A stretch of 64,000 nt of DNA from JAYPUA01 sp038133845. Lineage in GTDB: Bacteria > SAR324 > NAC60-12. A program made the position numbers and the translations under genes. A model generated the notes under the pieces. It was not told the DNA's origin, ran no database searches, and saw nothing but the letters and a program-made list of their open reading frames with translations. Positions 1 to 7,400 of this stretch are shown here, in pieces. The first letter of the stretch is position 1. Each line of letters begins with the position of its first letter. Location: NCBI GenBank assembly GCA_038133845.1, contig JAYPUA010000004.1, forward strand, positions 62,001 to 126,000, read 5' to 3'.

Positions 1-558
1 GGTGGCGTTCAGGTTCTGATGGAGCTTGGACAACTCGACCCGCATCTCCCCACGCAGAGCCGCGTCCAGGTTGGAGAGTGGCTCGTCAAACAGGAAGACC
101 TTGGGCTGCCGCACGATGGAGCGTCCGATGGCCACGCGCTGGCGCTGCCCTCCAGAGAGCTGTCCGGGCTTGTGCTTGAGGCGGTCGGTGAGTTGCAGCG
201 TCTCTGCTGCCTGCATCACGCGCGCCCGCAACTCCCCCTCAGGCATCTTGGCCACCCGGAGCGGAAAGGCAATGTTCTCAAACACCGTCAGGTGCGGATA
301 GAGCGCGTAGGACTGGAAGACCATCGAGATGCCCCGCTCGATCGGAGGGGCTTCGGAGACCTCCTCGCCGTCAATCATCAACTCACCGCTGCTGGCCTCT
401 TCCAGTCCGGCAACGATGCGGAGCAAGGTCGTCTTCCCACACCCCGAAGGCCCCACAAACACCACAAACTCCTTGTCCTTGATCTCGAGGCTGATGTCGT
501 GAAGCACCTGAGTGCTTCCAAAGCTTTTGTTGATGTTCTGCAACGTGACGGTGGCCAT
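1..558 (-). CDS. Carbohydrate ABC transporter ATP-binding subunit, MalK/UgpC type (partial, C-terminus off window)
   Basis: This is the ATPase that powers the importer encoded just upstream on the same strand. The first 186 codons are present and the gene runs off the left edge. Visible motifs are a Walker A loop GPSGCGKTT at residues 36-44, Q-loop Gln82, the signature LSGGQRQ at 134-140, Walker B ending in Asp158-Glu159, and the D-loop LSNLDA at 161-166. These are typical of the MalK/UgpC/MsmX group. The C-terminal regulatory TOBE region expected in that group is not in the window. It starts with ATG 116 bp after the binding-protein gene, beyond two strong hairpins. It is the last visible gene of the 7.2 kb operon. 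Confidence 0.93.
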   Translation of the reverse strand, partial: MATVTLQNINKSFGSTQVLHDISLEIKDKEFVVFVGPSGCGKTTLLRIVAGLEEASSGELMIDGEEVSEAPPIERGISMVFQSYALYPHLTVFENIAFPLRVAKMPEGELRARVMQAAETLQLTDRLKHKPGQLSGGQRQRVAIGRSIVRQPKVFLFDEPLSNLDAALRGEMRVELSKLHQNLNAT

Positions 559-609
559 GGACTCAGCCTCGCTTGGGGTCGTGTGTTGGGTATTTGGTTG
601 TCGGGAAAT

Positions 610-662
610 GGCCTCCGGGAGATTCCCGGAGGCCACCTCGGCAGGGAGTCCCTGCCGAGGTG
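610..662 (-). promoter_or_regulatory. Two tandem perfect stem-loops between binding-protein and ATPase genes
   Basis: Two back-to-back hairpins fill the gap between the solute-binding-protein stop and the ATPase start. One has 11-bp arms (610-620 with 624-634, 3-nt loop). The other has 13-bp arms (634-646 with 650-662, 3-nt loop). Neither is followed by a T-run on the minus strand. Known parallels such as the malE-malF intergenic region suggest mRNA stabilisation or partial termination that raises binding protein over ATPase. That role is inferred here. Confidence 0.7.
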
Positions 663-673
663 CAACAGGAGGG

Positions 674-1891
674 TTACTTGTACTCCTCCAGCTCTTCTGC
701 TGCCTGAGCGATCAGTTCGGCAGCCGTGCCTTCACCCAGCACCACCCCCTGAATCATGCTGTTCATCACCCGCTGCAGGGCCTTGTAGTCCACGAACAGC
801 GGCTCCGGGCCTCCGGAGCCGATCGGGTCGACGAAGACCTTCCAGTAGGAGTTGTTGACATAGTAGGGATTGCTGACCATGCTCTCGTACTTCATGATCG
901 GGGTCAGCCCCCAGCTCATGTCCAGATCGTACTGCGCATCTCCGGAGGAGAGGTCGCGCGCCAGCTCCATGGCCAGGCTTTCGTGGCCGGTGCCCTTGAA
1001 GACGGCAATCGAGTCGGTGATCAGCAGGGTCCCATTGGTTCCGCTTGGACCGGCGGGGATCGGGACCACCAGTGACTTGATGGTCTTCTTGTGCTGCCCA
1101 CGGGCCCAGGGGCCGTCGATGTACATGGCGACCTTCTCGTCGTTGTAGAGGTCTCGGATCTGAGAGCGCTCAAAGGCGGTTGGGCCTTCTTGAGCCACCT
1201 CGACCAGTTTCCCGTAGAACTCCAAGGCCTCAATCGCCTCCGGGCTGTTGAGCTTGATCTCGTTGGTGTCCGGATCAATCACACGTCCGCCGTTGCTGTA
1301 GAGGTAGTTCAGGAACTGGTGCATCGTGTTGTCAAAGTCCCGTGCTACCAGGCCGACTCCGGCAATCCCGGTGTTGTCCTTGATGGCCTTGGCCATGGCA
1401 TGCATCCCCTCCCAGGTGTGAGGCTGAACGCACTGCAGGCCGGCACGCTCAACGATCCCGCAGTTGATGAACAGCGCCTTGGTCGAGAAGGCATGGGGGA
1501 AGCCCCAGAACTTGCCCATGTGACTGACTGTGTTCAGGACACCTGGCTGGTAGTTGCCCTGATCTCCTTCCGGAATGGCGACATCCACAATCAGGTTGTT
1601 CTCGGCAAGCTGCTTGAGGGTCCGCGATCCCATGTAGGCCAGGCTGGGAGGATCTCCTGCGGCCGCCAGCGTCATGGACTTGTCCTGACAGGTTCCCCAG
1701 GGGACGGCTTCGATGTTGACCTTCACTCCGGACCGCTTCGCCATGAAGGCGTCGACGATCTTCTGGTCTGCAGGGCGCACCTCGCCTCCGCACATGATGA
1801 AGTTCAGATTCTGAGCCTGTACGGCTCCGGCGACAAGGGAGGCTCCTGCGGCAATCAGCAGGGACCGAATCATGTTTTTCATCAGACTCAT
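674..1891 (-). CDS. Carbohydrate ABC transporter solute-binding protein (family 1)
   Basis: This is a periplasmic sugar-binding component of 405 residues, the usual length for the MalE/UgpB-like family 1. The N-terminus has a typical signal peptide: basic residues near position 9, a hydrophobic stretch, and an Ala-x-Ala type cleavage site near residue 26 (GAVQA then QN). The mature part carries family features such as the segment YIDGPWA, which contributes to the ligand cleft in this family. It follows the two permease genes after a 163-bp gap holding a weak terminator-like hairpin, and precedes the ATPase. The neighbouring GH20 hexosaminidase suggests an N-acetylhexosamine oligosaccharide as ligand. 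Specificity cannot be read from the sequence. Confidence 0.92.
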   Translation of the reverse strand: MSLMKNMIRSLLIAAGASLVAGAVQAQNLNFIMCGGEVRPADQKIVDAFMAKRSGVKVNIEAVPWGTCQDKSMTLAAAGDPPSLAYMGSRTLKQLAENNLIVDVAIPEGDQGNYQPGVLNTVSHMGKFWGFPHAFSTKALFINCGIVERAGLQCVQPHTWEGMHAMAKAIKDNTGIAGVGLVARDFDNTMHQFLNYLYSNGGRVIDPDTNEIKLNSPEAIEALEFYGKLVEVAQEGPTAFERSQIRDLYNDEKVAMYIDGPWARGQHKKTIKSLVVPIPAGPSGTNGTLLITDSIAVFKGTGHESLAMELARDLSSGDAQYDLDMSWGLTPIMKYESMVSNPYYVNNSYWKVFVDPIGSGGPEPLFVDYKALQRVMNSMIQGVVLGEGTAAELIAQAAEELEEYK

Positions 1892-1980
1892 GTTTGACTC
1901 TCTGTTGAAATGGCGTTCAAAAAAGATGGAAGCACCAAAACGGCTTCGACATCCTACTTTGTTGCAGTGTTGCGACCTAA

Positions 1981-2007
1981 GAAGAAAAAACGTTCCGGGA
2001 AGAACAT
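1981..2007 (-). terminator. Weak terminator-like hairpin between permease and binding-protein genes
   Basis: On the minus strand a 6-bp stem (2007-2002 with 1995-1990, one G-U pair, 6-nt loop) is followed by a T-rich stretch of nine T in eleven bases. It lies downstream of the second permease and upstream of the binding-protein gene. It may give partial termination, or separate two transcripts within the operon. Confidence 0.35.
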
Positions 2008-2054
2008 TCTTTCAGGCTTCATGGCATAGGCGGTCTCCATTCAGGGTTGCAGCT

Positions 2055-2897
2055 TCAGGACTTGACCGCTCCGGCGGTCAACCCCGCCATCAGGTACTTT
2101 TGCAGGAAGAGGAAGATAAACAGCACCGGGAGGATGCCGATGATGCTGGCGGCCATCATCTCGTTCCAGATCACGCTTTGGTAACCGATGAATTCGAAGA
2201 TTCCGGCAGGCAGTGGCATGTAGTCGCGGTTTTGGTTGAAGGTGACGGCAAACAGGAACTGCTGGGCGTAGGCCCCGATGAAGGTCGCCACCCCCACAAC
2301 GATCAGCCCCGGAACGGCCAGAGGCAAGACCACCCTGCGGAGGATGTACAGCCGAGAGGCTCCGTCCACCCAGGCGGACTCCTCCAACTCCACCGGGATC
2401 TTCTCCAGGTAGGCCTTGAGCAACCAGATGCCGGTCGGGACCAAAAAGGCGGCCCCCGGGACAATCATCGCGGCGTAGGTGTTCAGGAGCCCCATGGTTC
2501 GCAAGAGCTTGTAGAGCGGAATCAGCAAGACCGCTCCGGCGAACATGTTGATGGCCAAAAACATCCCCATGCTCAAGGCCTTGCCCTTGAAGTCGATCCT
2601 CGCGTAGGCGTAGGCCGCCGGGATGACAAACAGCAGGCACAGGGCGGTGGTGACCGTGGCCAGGAAGACGCTGTTGACGATGTAGCGCGGTAGCTTGGGC
2701 ACCGTCTCCCAGATCTTGGAGTAAGCCTCGAACGACATGTCCTTCGACCAGAACTGGTAAGGCGAGCGGAACAGGTGCTCCAAGGGGCGCAGAGAAGCGA
2801 GGAACATCTCGACAAACGGCAACAGGATGAAAGTCAGGAAGACCAACACACCGCAGTAGATGCCAAACTTCTGGAGAGGGCTGTAGCGGTCCATCAT
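2055..2897 (-). CDS. Carbohydrate ABC transporter permease, MalG type
   Basis: This is an inner-membrane permease subunit of 280 residues with about six hydrophobic segments. The first is near residues 12-30. The cytoplasmic EAA loop that contacts the ATPase lies near residues 173-192 (EESAWVDGAS, then a Leu-Pro-Leu segment). Its length and a C-terminus ending soon after the last membrane span match the MalG/UgpE half of carbohydrate importers. It follows its MalF-type partner with a 3-bp gap, so the two are probably co-translated and form the heterodimeric channel. Confidence 0.93.
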   Translation of the reverse strand: MMDRYSPLQKFGIYCGVLVFLTFILLPFVEMFLASLRPLEHLFRSPYQFWSKDMSFEAYSKIWETVPKLPRYIVNSVFLATVTTALCLLFVIPAAYAYARIDFKGKALSMGMFLAINMFAGAVLLIPLYKLLRTMGLLNTYAAMIVPGAAFLVPTGIWLLKAYLEKIPVELEESAWVDGASRLYILRRVVLPLAVPGLIVVGVATFIGAYAQQFLFAVTFNQNRDYMPLPAGIFEFIGYQSVIWNEMMAASIIGILPVLFIFLFLQKYLMAGLTAGAVKS

Positions 2898-2900
2898 GGT

Positions 2901-3818
2901 TCAATCCACCTTGTAGCGCTGGTTGAGCTTGTGCAGAAGCCAGAGGTAGAGCAGCGAGAAGGCGGAGAGCAACAGCACCACCATCACCGCTCGCGTGGCG
3001 CCCATCCCGAACTTGTAGTTGGAGATTGCCATCTTGTAGGTATCGATGATCAGGGTCGTGGTCGCTCCACGCGGACCGCCTTCGGTCAGAATCCAGATGA
3101 TCTCGAAGCTGTTGAATGTCCAGATAGCCGAGAGCAGGGCCATGGTCACGATCACTGGCATGATCTGAGGGAGCGTGATGCGTCGGAAGCGGTACCAGCG
3201 AGAGGCCCCGTCAACGTAGGCCGCCTCGTAGAGGTCCTGAGGCACCCCCTGCATCGCCGCCAGGAAGAACACCGTGACCATCGGGGTACCGACCCAGACG
3301 TCTGTCACCACTGCAGAGTAGAAGGCGCTGCTCTTGTAAGCCAGGAACTCAAAGGGACCGTCGAGGATCCCCGAACGCATCAGCACCCCGGAGATGATCC
3401 CGAAGTGCCCGTTGTACAGCCAGAGCCATCCGATGCAGCCAATGGCAATCGGGACGATCCAGGGCGGCATGACCAGCACCCGAAAGACCGCGCGGCCCGG
3501 GAGTTTGGCGTTGAGCAGCGTCGCCCCAATCAACCCCAGAAGCAGCTTCAGGCTGACCGAGAGGGCCATCCAGTAAAACGTCCGGCCGACAATATCCGGA
3601 AAGGTTCGACTGGAGAGGAGCTTCTCGTAATTCTTCCAGCCGATGTACTTCTCTCCCCCCAGCCCGGCGTTGGTGAAGGAGAGCCGGACCGTCTCAGCCA
3701 GCGGCCAGGCGACGACCGTGAGCATGTACAGCGCGGCAGGAGCGATCAGGAGCCACGCAAAAAACGGCTTTGAGCGGGTCAGGGATTTCCAGTTCTTCTG
3801 GGATGCACCAGCAACCAC
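2901..3818 (-). CDS. Carbohydrate ABC transporter permease, MalF type
   Basis: This is the second inner-membrane permease, partner of the MalG-type subunit. The preferred start is GTG at 3818, giving 305 residues. The frame stays open further upstream, but that extension would overlap the hexosaminidase gene and looks out of frame with any membrane protein. The chosen start puts a basic N-terminus before the first span (PFFAWLLIAPAALYM). An EAA loop (YEAAYVDGASRWYRFRRITL) sits in the second half and a late span precedes the C-terminus. No strong Shine-Dalgarno is seen at the GTG, so the exact start is uncertain. Confidence 0.9.
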   Translation of the reverse strand: MVAGASQKNWKSLTRSKPFFAWLLIAPAALYMLTVVAWPLAETVRLSFTNAGLGGEKYIGWKNYEKLLSSRTFPDIVGRTFYWMALSVSLKLLLGLIGATLLNAKLPGRAVFRVLVMPPWIVPIAIGCIGWLWLYNGHFGIISGVLMRSGILDGPFEFLAYKSSAFYSAVVTDVWVGTPMVTVFFLAAMQGVPQDLYEAAYVDGASRWYRFRRITLPQIMPVIVTMALLSAIWTFNSFEIIWILTEGGPRGATTTLIIDTYKMAISNYKFGMGATRAVMVVLLLSAFSLLYLWLLHKLNQRYKVD

Positions 3819-3838
3819 GGAGCGCTTTTGGAGAGAGG

Positions 3839-5734
3839 TTAGATCAGTTCGCCACAGTTCCAGCCTAGCGAGCGCCAGATGGGCTCGAAGGCCTGGGCCG
3901 CTCCACAAAACGGAGCCAACGGTCGTTTCCGAGACTCTGAACTCCAGGCAACCTCTGCGAGTGCCAGAATCCGCGGAGCCAGCATCGGCTCCATCATTGC
4001 GTCCTCCTGAACGGTCTCTGACCACAGCTCACCCTGAACGCCGATGATGCGTTCCTCCAACTCGGGCTCGTCCGGAGGCACCGGATGCCACTCCAACGCA
4101 TCCTGCATCCGGACATAGGCCGCCCAGTTCATGCCCCGCTCATGGGGTCGAGGGGTCGGAGCCATGTCGAAGTAAATGTGCTGCGCTGGACACATGACCA
4201 CCTCGTAGCCGGCTCGGGCCGCCTCCAGCCCGGGGCCTTGTCCGCTCCAGGAGAACAGGATGCCCCCATGGCCCATGCCGCCCTGCTGACCCCGTCCTGC
4301 CTCCTCCCACGCCGCAGGACGTCCTCCGGACTGCACCACCAACTCTGCGGCGCGACGCATGGTCCACTCCTGTACATCGTCCGTGGTCTCCAGGCCCTGC
4401 TCCGCCTTCAGGCGCTGGACGGCAGGAGACTGTTCCCAAACCCTTGGGGGCAGCTCGTCACATCCCAGATGGACCACTCCAAAGGGGAAGAGGCTCACGA
4501 TCTCGGCAAGGAGCGGCCGCAGAAACGTCCAGACCTCCGGAACTGCGGGGTTGAAGGTGTTCTCCAGATAGCCCTGAACAGACTGCTCCCGGCTCTCGTC
4601 CTCCGGGTCACGAAACTCCGGATGCACCTGAAGCAAAGCCCAGGCGTGTGCCGGGATCTCGATCTCTGGCATCACCTCGATCCCGAGAGCCTGGGCGTGC
4701 TCGACCACGGTCCGCACTTCCGCCTGAGAGTAGGTCCCGCCGAGAGGCCCAGCACCTCCGCCAAACAATCCGGGAATCCGCTGGTGATGCCCCCGGGACG
4801 CGGTTTCCTGGGCCAGTTCGGGGGCTGAGTCCAGCTCCAGGCGAAAGGCCTCGTCGTCAATGAAGTGCCAGTGAAAGCGGTTGAGCTTGAGCAGCGCCAT
4901 CAGGTCGAGCAGGCGCAGGAGGCTCTCCACCTGATAGAAGTGACGGGCACAGTCGAGGTGCTGCCCGCGCCAGCTAAAGCGTGGTTGGTCCTGAAGCACT
5001 CCACAAGGCAGCGAACCGCCTCCGGTCTGACGCAACTGCAGCAGGCTGATGAGCGCATGGAGCGCCCCGCTGTGGTGCGCTGCTCTGAGGGTCACCGACC
5101 CTGGGGTGATGGCAAGGGCGTAGGCCTCCTCGGAGTCGGCTGAGTCAAGAGACTCAAACTGCAGAGTGACTCCGGGACCCACCCAAGGAGGGAAACCGCA
5201 GCGCTGGGCCAGCGCCTCAACCGCCTGAAATGCTCCCTGAAGAAAATTCGGAGCCTCCGGAGAGAGCCGGAATCCAGCGCTGGCGTCGCAGCTTCCGATG
5301 CCTGCAGCCCAGGACTCTGGGTGCGGGATCAGGGACAGCTCCGGGGCCTCTGGAGAGAGTGGCTCCGGAGCTGCGACCGGCTCAACCGCGCTGAAGTCCA
5401 ACGGCGTGGGCTCAACGTCGATCGTCGTACCGTCGGCAAGTGCCACGTACGGAAGCTGCGGTCCCCAGCTGACGTTGGCGGGATGGTGCCGTTCAAAACC
5501 GTAGGCAACCACCAACTCCCAGCTCTCACCGTTTCCCAGAGGCACCTCAGGTTCCGGAGCGACTTCCAGGAAGTTGGCGACCTGCCGGACCGTTCGAGCT
5601 CCGGAAACGACCACCGCCAGCGAGAGCAAGCTGAAGCAGAGGTGGAAGCCGGAGATCGGCTCGCCCGCGTTGTGCAGCCGCAGCTTCAGGCTTCCATCAG
5701 GCTGTACAGCTGAGGACAGGCGTAGCAACGGCAT
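3839..5734 (-). CDS. Beta-N-acetylhexosaminidase, glycoside hydrolase family 20, probably cytoplasmic
   Basis: This 631-residue enzyme removes terminal beta-linked N-acetylhexosamines by substrate-assisted catalysis. The catalytic Asp-Glu pair of GH20 is visible in HLGCDE, and the barrel strand HWHFIDDEAFRLEL and the PEIEIPAH segment are typical of the family. An N-terminal beta-rich domain of about 150 residues precedes the catalytic barrel. The N-terminus has no signal peptide, which suggests that the enzyme acts in the cytoplasm on sugars brought in by the adjacent ABC importer. Its start overlaps the RidA stop by one base (TGATG), so the two are probably translationally coupled. Confidence 0.92.
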   Translation of the reverse strand: MPLLRLSSAVQPDGSLKLRLHNAGEPISGFHLCFSLLSLAVVVSGARTVRQVANFLEVAPEPEVPLGNGESWELVVAYGFERHHPANVSWGPQLPYVALADGTTIDVEPTPLDFSAVEPVAAPEPLSPEAPELSLIPHPESWAAGIGSCDASAGFRLSPEAPNFLQGAFQAVEALAQRCGFPPWVGPGVTLQFESLDSADSEEAYALAITPGSVTLRAAHHSGALHALISLLQLRQTGGGSLPCGVLQDQPRFSWRGQHLDCARHFYQVESLLRLLDLMALLKLNRFHWHFIDDEAFRLELDSAPELAQETASRGHHQRIPGLFGGGAGPLGGTYSQAEVRTVVEHAQALGIEVMPEIEIPAHAWALLQVHPEFRDPEDESREQSVQGYLENTFNPAVPEVWTFLRPLLAEIVSLFPFGVVHLGCDELPPRVWEQSPAVQRLKAEQGLETTDDVQEWTMRRAAELVVQSGGRPAAWEEAGRGQQGGMGHGGILFSWSGQGPGLEAARAGYEVVMCPAQHIYFDMAPTPRPHERGMNWAAYVRMQDALEWHPVPPDEPELEERIIGVQGELWSETVQEDAMMEPMLAPRILALAEVAWSSESRKRPLAPFCGAAQAFEPIWRSLGWNCGELI

Positions 5735-6195
5735 CAGGGACGGATCTGGAGAATGGCCTCTGCCTCAAAGGTCATGCCGTTCGGCAAAGACCCCATGCCT
5801 ACGGCCGAGCGGGCATGACGTCCGGCATCTCCAAAGACCTCGACCATCAGGTCCGAGAGTCCGTTGGCGACCTTGGGCTGATCCGGATAGTCCGGAGTCG
5901 CTCGGACCATTGCCAGCAGCTTGACCACCTGCTCGACACGGTCCAGGGTGCCCAGAAGCGATCGGGCTGCAGACAGCAGGAAGAGCCCCGTCAGTCGGGC
6001 GTGGGCGTAGGCGGTCTCGGTGTCGACATCTGCCCCCACCAGTCCTAGCTCAAAGGTCCCATCTGGCTTGCGCGGTCCCTGTCCCGAGAGAAACAGCAGG
6101 TTCCCGGTGATCACTCCGGGGACGTAGTTGGCGACGGGTGTTGGGGTCTCGGGCAGGGTGATGCCCAGGTCCTGAAGTCGTTGTTCGTAGCTCAT
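5734..6195 (-). CDS. RidA/YjgF/UK114 family protein (enamine/imine deaminase-like)
   Basis: This 153-residue protein belongs to the longer RidA-like subgroup. Members hydrolyse reactive enamines or imines, or act in catabolic deamination steps. Family features are the early segment GNLLFLSGQGP and the C-terminal stretch with ARSAVGMGSLPNG, where the substrate-binding Arg is normally found. The start is ATG at 6195, because an AAGGAG Shine-Dalgarno sits five bases upstream. A GTG two codons earlier is less well placed. Its position between a LacI-type regulator and a hexosaminidase suggests a role in amino-sugar breakdown, for example clearing imines made during deamination. Confidence 0.85.
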   Translation of the reverse strand: MSYEQRLQDLGITLPETPTPVANYVPGVITGNLLFLSGQGPRKPDGTFELGLVGADVDTETAYAHARLTGLFLLSAARSLLGTLDRVEQVVKLLAMVRATPDYPDQPKVANGLSDLMVEVFGDAGRHARSAVGMGSLPNGMTFEAEAILQIRP

Positions 6196-6221
6196 GTCCA
6201 CTCCTTCTTGCGGTGAGTTGT

Positions 6222-7220
6222 TTAGGTTGAGTTTCGTTCAATCAGTTGAAAGGAAACATCGATGATGTGCGGGGCTTGGTCTTCTCCCTCAAGGCGACGC
6301 AGCAGCAATTCTGCCGTCTTTCGCCCAATCTCTCTTCCGGAAACCCGGATGGTGGTCAGGCTCGGGTGCGTGTGCTGCGCGACCTCGAAGTCGCCAAACC
6401 CGGCAACAGCCAGTTGGCTGGGGAGGTCCAGACCCTGCTCTCGTGCTTCCGAGAGCACCCCGATCGCCAAGGTGTCACTGACGCAGATTACGGCATCCAG
6501 GTCTGGAACGCGAGCTTGGAGTTGACGCAGCACCTGCCGTCCGTACTCCATCCGGATTGGCGGCTGCCCAACCCGCTCCACCACTTCTTCCAGCCCCAGG
6601 CGTTGCACGGTCTCTCGGTACCCCTGCAGGCGCTGCTCTCCGCGGTCATCATCGCGCATCCCAGAGATGGCAAAGCCGATTCGACGCCGACCACGGGCAT
6701 GCAGGTATTCTGTCAGAGCCACGCCGCAGGCAAAGTTCGAGTAGCCGACGGCCGAGTCGATGGGCTGATCCGGGAGGTCCCAGATCTCCACTACAGGGAC
6801 CTGCGCCCGATCCAACCTCCTGCGCGTCTCTGCGCCGTGATGTCTCCCCGTGACCACAATGGCCTGTGGGCGATGTCCCAAAAGCGCCTGAATCAACTCC
6901 TCTTCGCGCTTCAGGGAATAGTCCGTGGTGCCCATGAGCAGCTGATAGCCTTCCTGATGCAGCTCGGAAGACAGGCTCTGCAGCGTGTCTGCAAACGGAG
7001 AGCTGTTGAGCAGCGGGACCAACGCGACGATGAAGCGGTTGCGCTTGGAAGACAGCGAACCCGCAGCCAGATCCGGGACATACCCCAGCTCCTCAACCGC
7101 CCTCTGAACCCGCTCCAGTGTCCTGGGAGCGACCGCATCGGGAGTCCTCAGGGCCCGTGAAACCGTCATCTCGGAAACTCCGGCTCGCGTGGCCACCTCT
7201 CGCATCCGGACTGGCTTCAT
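6222..7220 (-). CDS. LacI/GntR-family transcriptional regulator
   Basis: This is a 332-residue repressor-type regulator. The N-terminal helix-turn-helix (VATRAGVSEMTVSRALR) and hinge region are typical of LacI-family proteins. A periplasmic-binding-like effector domain follows, ending with a dimerisation segment near TTIRVSGREIGR. A GGAG Shine-Dalgarno precedes the ATG. It is the first gene of the minus-strand sugar operon and lies directly behind a promoter that contains a palindrome. It therefore probably represses its own operon until a sugar or sugar phosphate binds. The inducer is unknown. Confidence 0.93.
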   Translation of the reverse strand: MKPVRMREVATRAGVSEMTVSRALRTPDAVAPRTLERVQRAVEELGYVPDLAAGSLSSKRNRFIVALVPLLNSSPFADTLQSLSSELHQEGYQLLMGTTDYSLKREEELIQALLGHRPQAIVVTGRHHGAETRRRLDRAQVPVVEIWDLPDQPIDSAVGYSNFACGVALTEYLHARGRRRIGFAISGMRDDDRGEQRLQGYRETVQRLGLEEVVERVGQPPIRMEYGRQVLRQLQARVPDLDAVICVSDTLAIGVLSEAREQGLDLPSQLAVAGFGDFEVAQHTHPSLTTIRVSGREIGRKTAELLLRRLEGEDQAPHIIDVSFQLIERNST

Positions 7221-7278
7221 CCTGGTCTCTCCACTTACTCCATCACGCCGGCCTCAAGGAGGCCCTTAAAAGTCACAG

Positions 7279-7307
7279 AAGTTAACGATACCATCATCTG
7301 GTGTCAA
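7279..7307 (-). promoter_or_regulatory. Promoter with overlapping LacI-type operator candidate
   Basis: Reading the minus strand, TTGACA (7307-7302) is followed by a 17-nt spacer and TAACTT (7284-7279). A palindrome of two 7-bp arms, one pair mismatched, with a 5-nt centre (7287-7305) overlaps the -35 box and most of the spacer. It lies upstream of the LacI-family gene, so autorepression is likely. The -10 match is only moderate. Confidence 0.5.
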
Positions 7308-7330
7308 GAGTTTTCAAACGCAAAAGCCCC

Positions 7331-7360
7331 TTGATCAGGTTGGCAGGATCAGGTTACGCT
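7331..7360 (+). promoter_or_regulatory. Candidate mutS promoter
   Basis: TTGATC (7331-7336), an 18-nt spacer and TACGCT (7355-7360) lie 41 bp upstream of the mutS ATG, divergent from the sugar-operon promoter. This is the best -35/-10 pair I see in the region, and the match is modest. Confidence 0.3.
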
Positions 7361-7400
7361 AGGGGCGTTCTTCGCTATTTTCAGCTCCAGCCAGCCGTTC

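Noticed and set aside
3819..4025. N-terminal extension of the MalF-type permease back to 4025
   Set aside because: It overlaps the hexosaminidase gene by more than 180 bases and shows no membrane-protein character.
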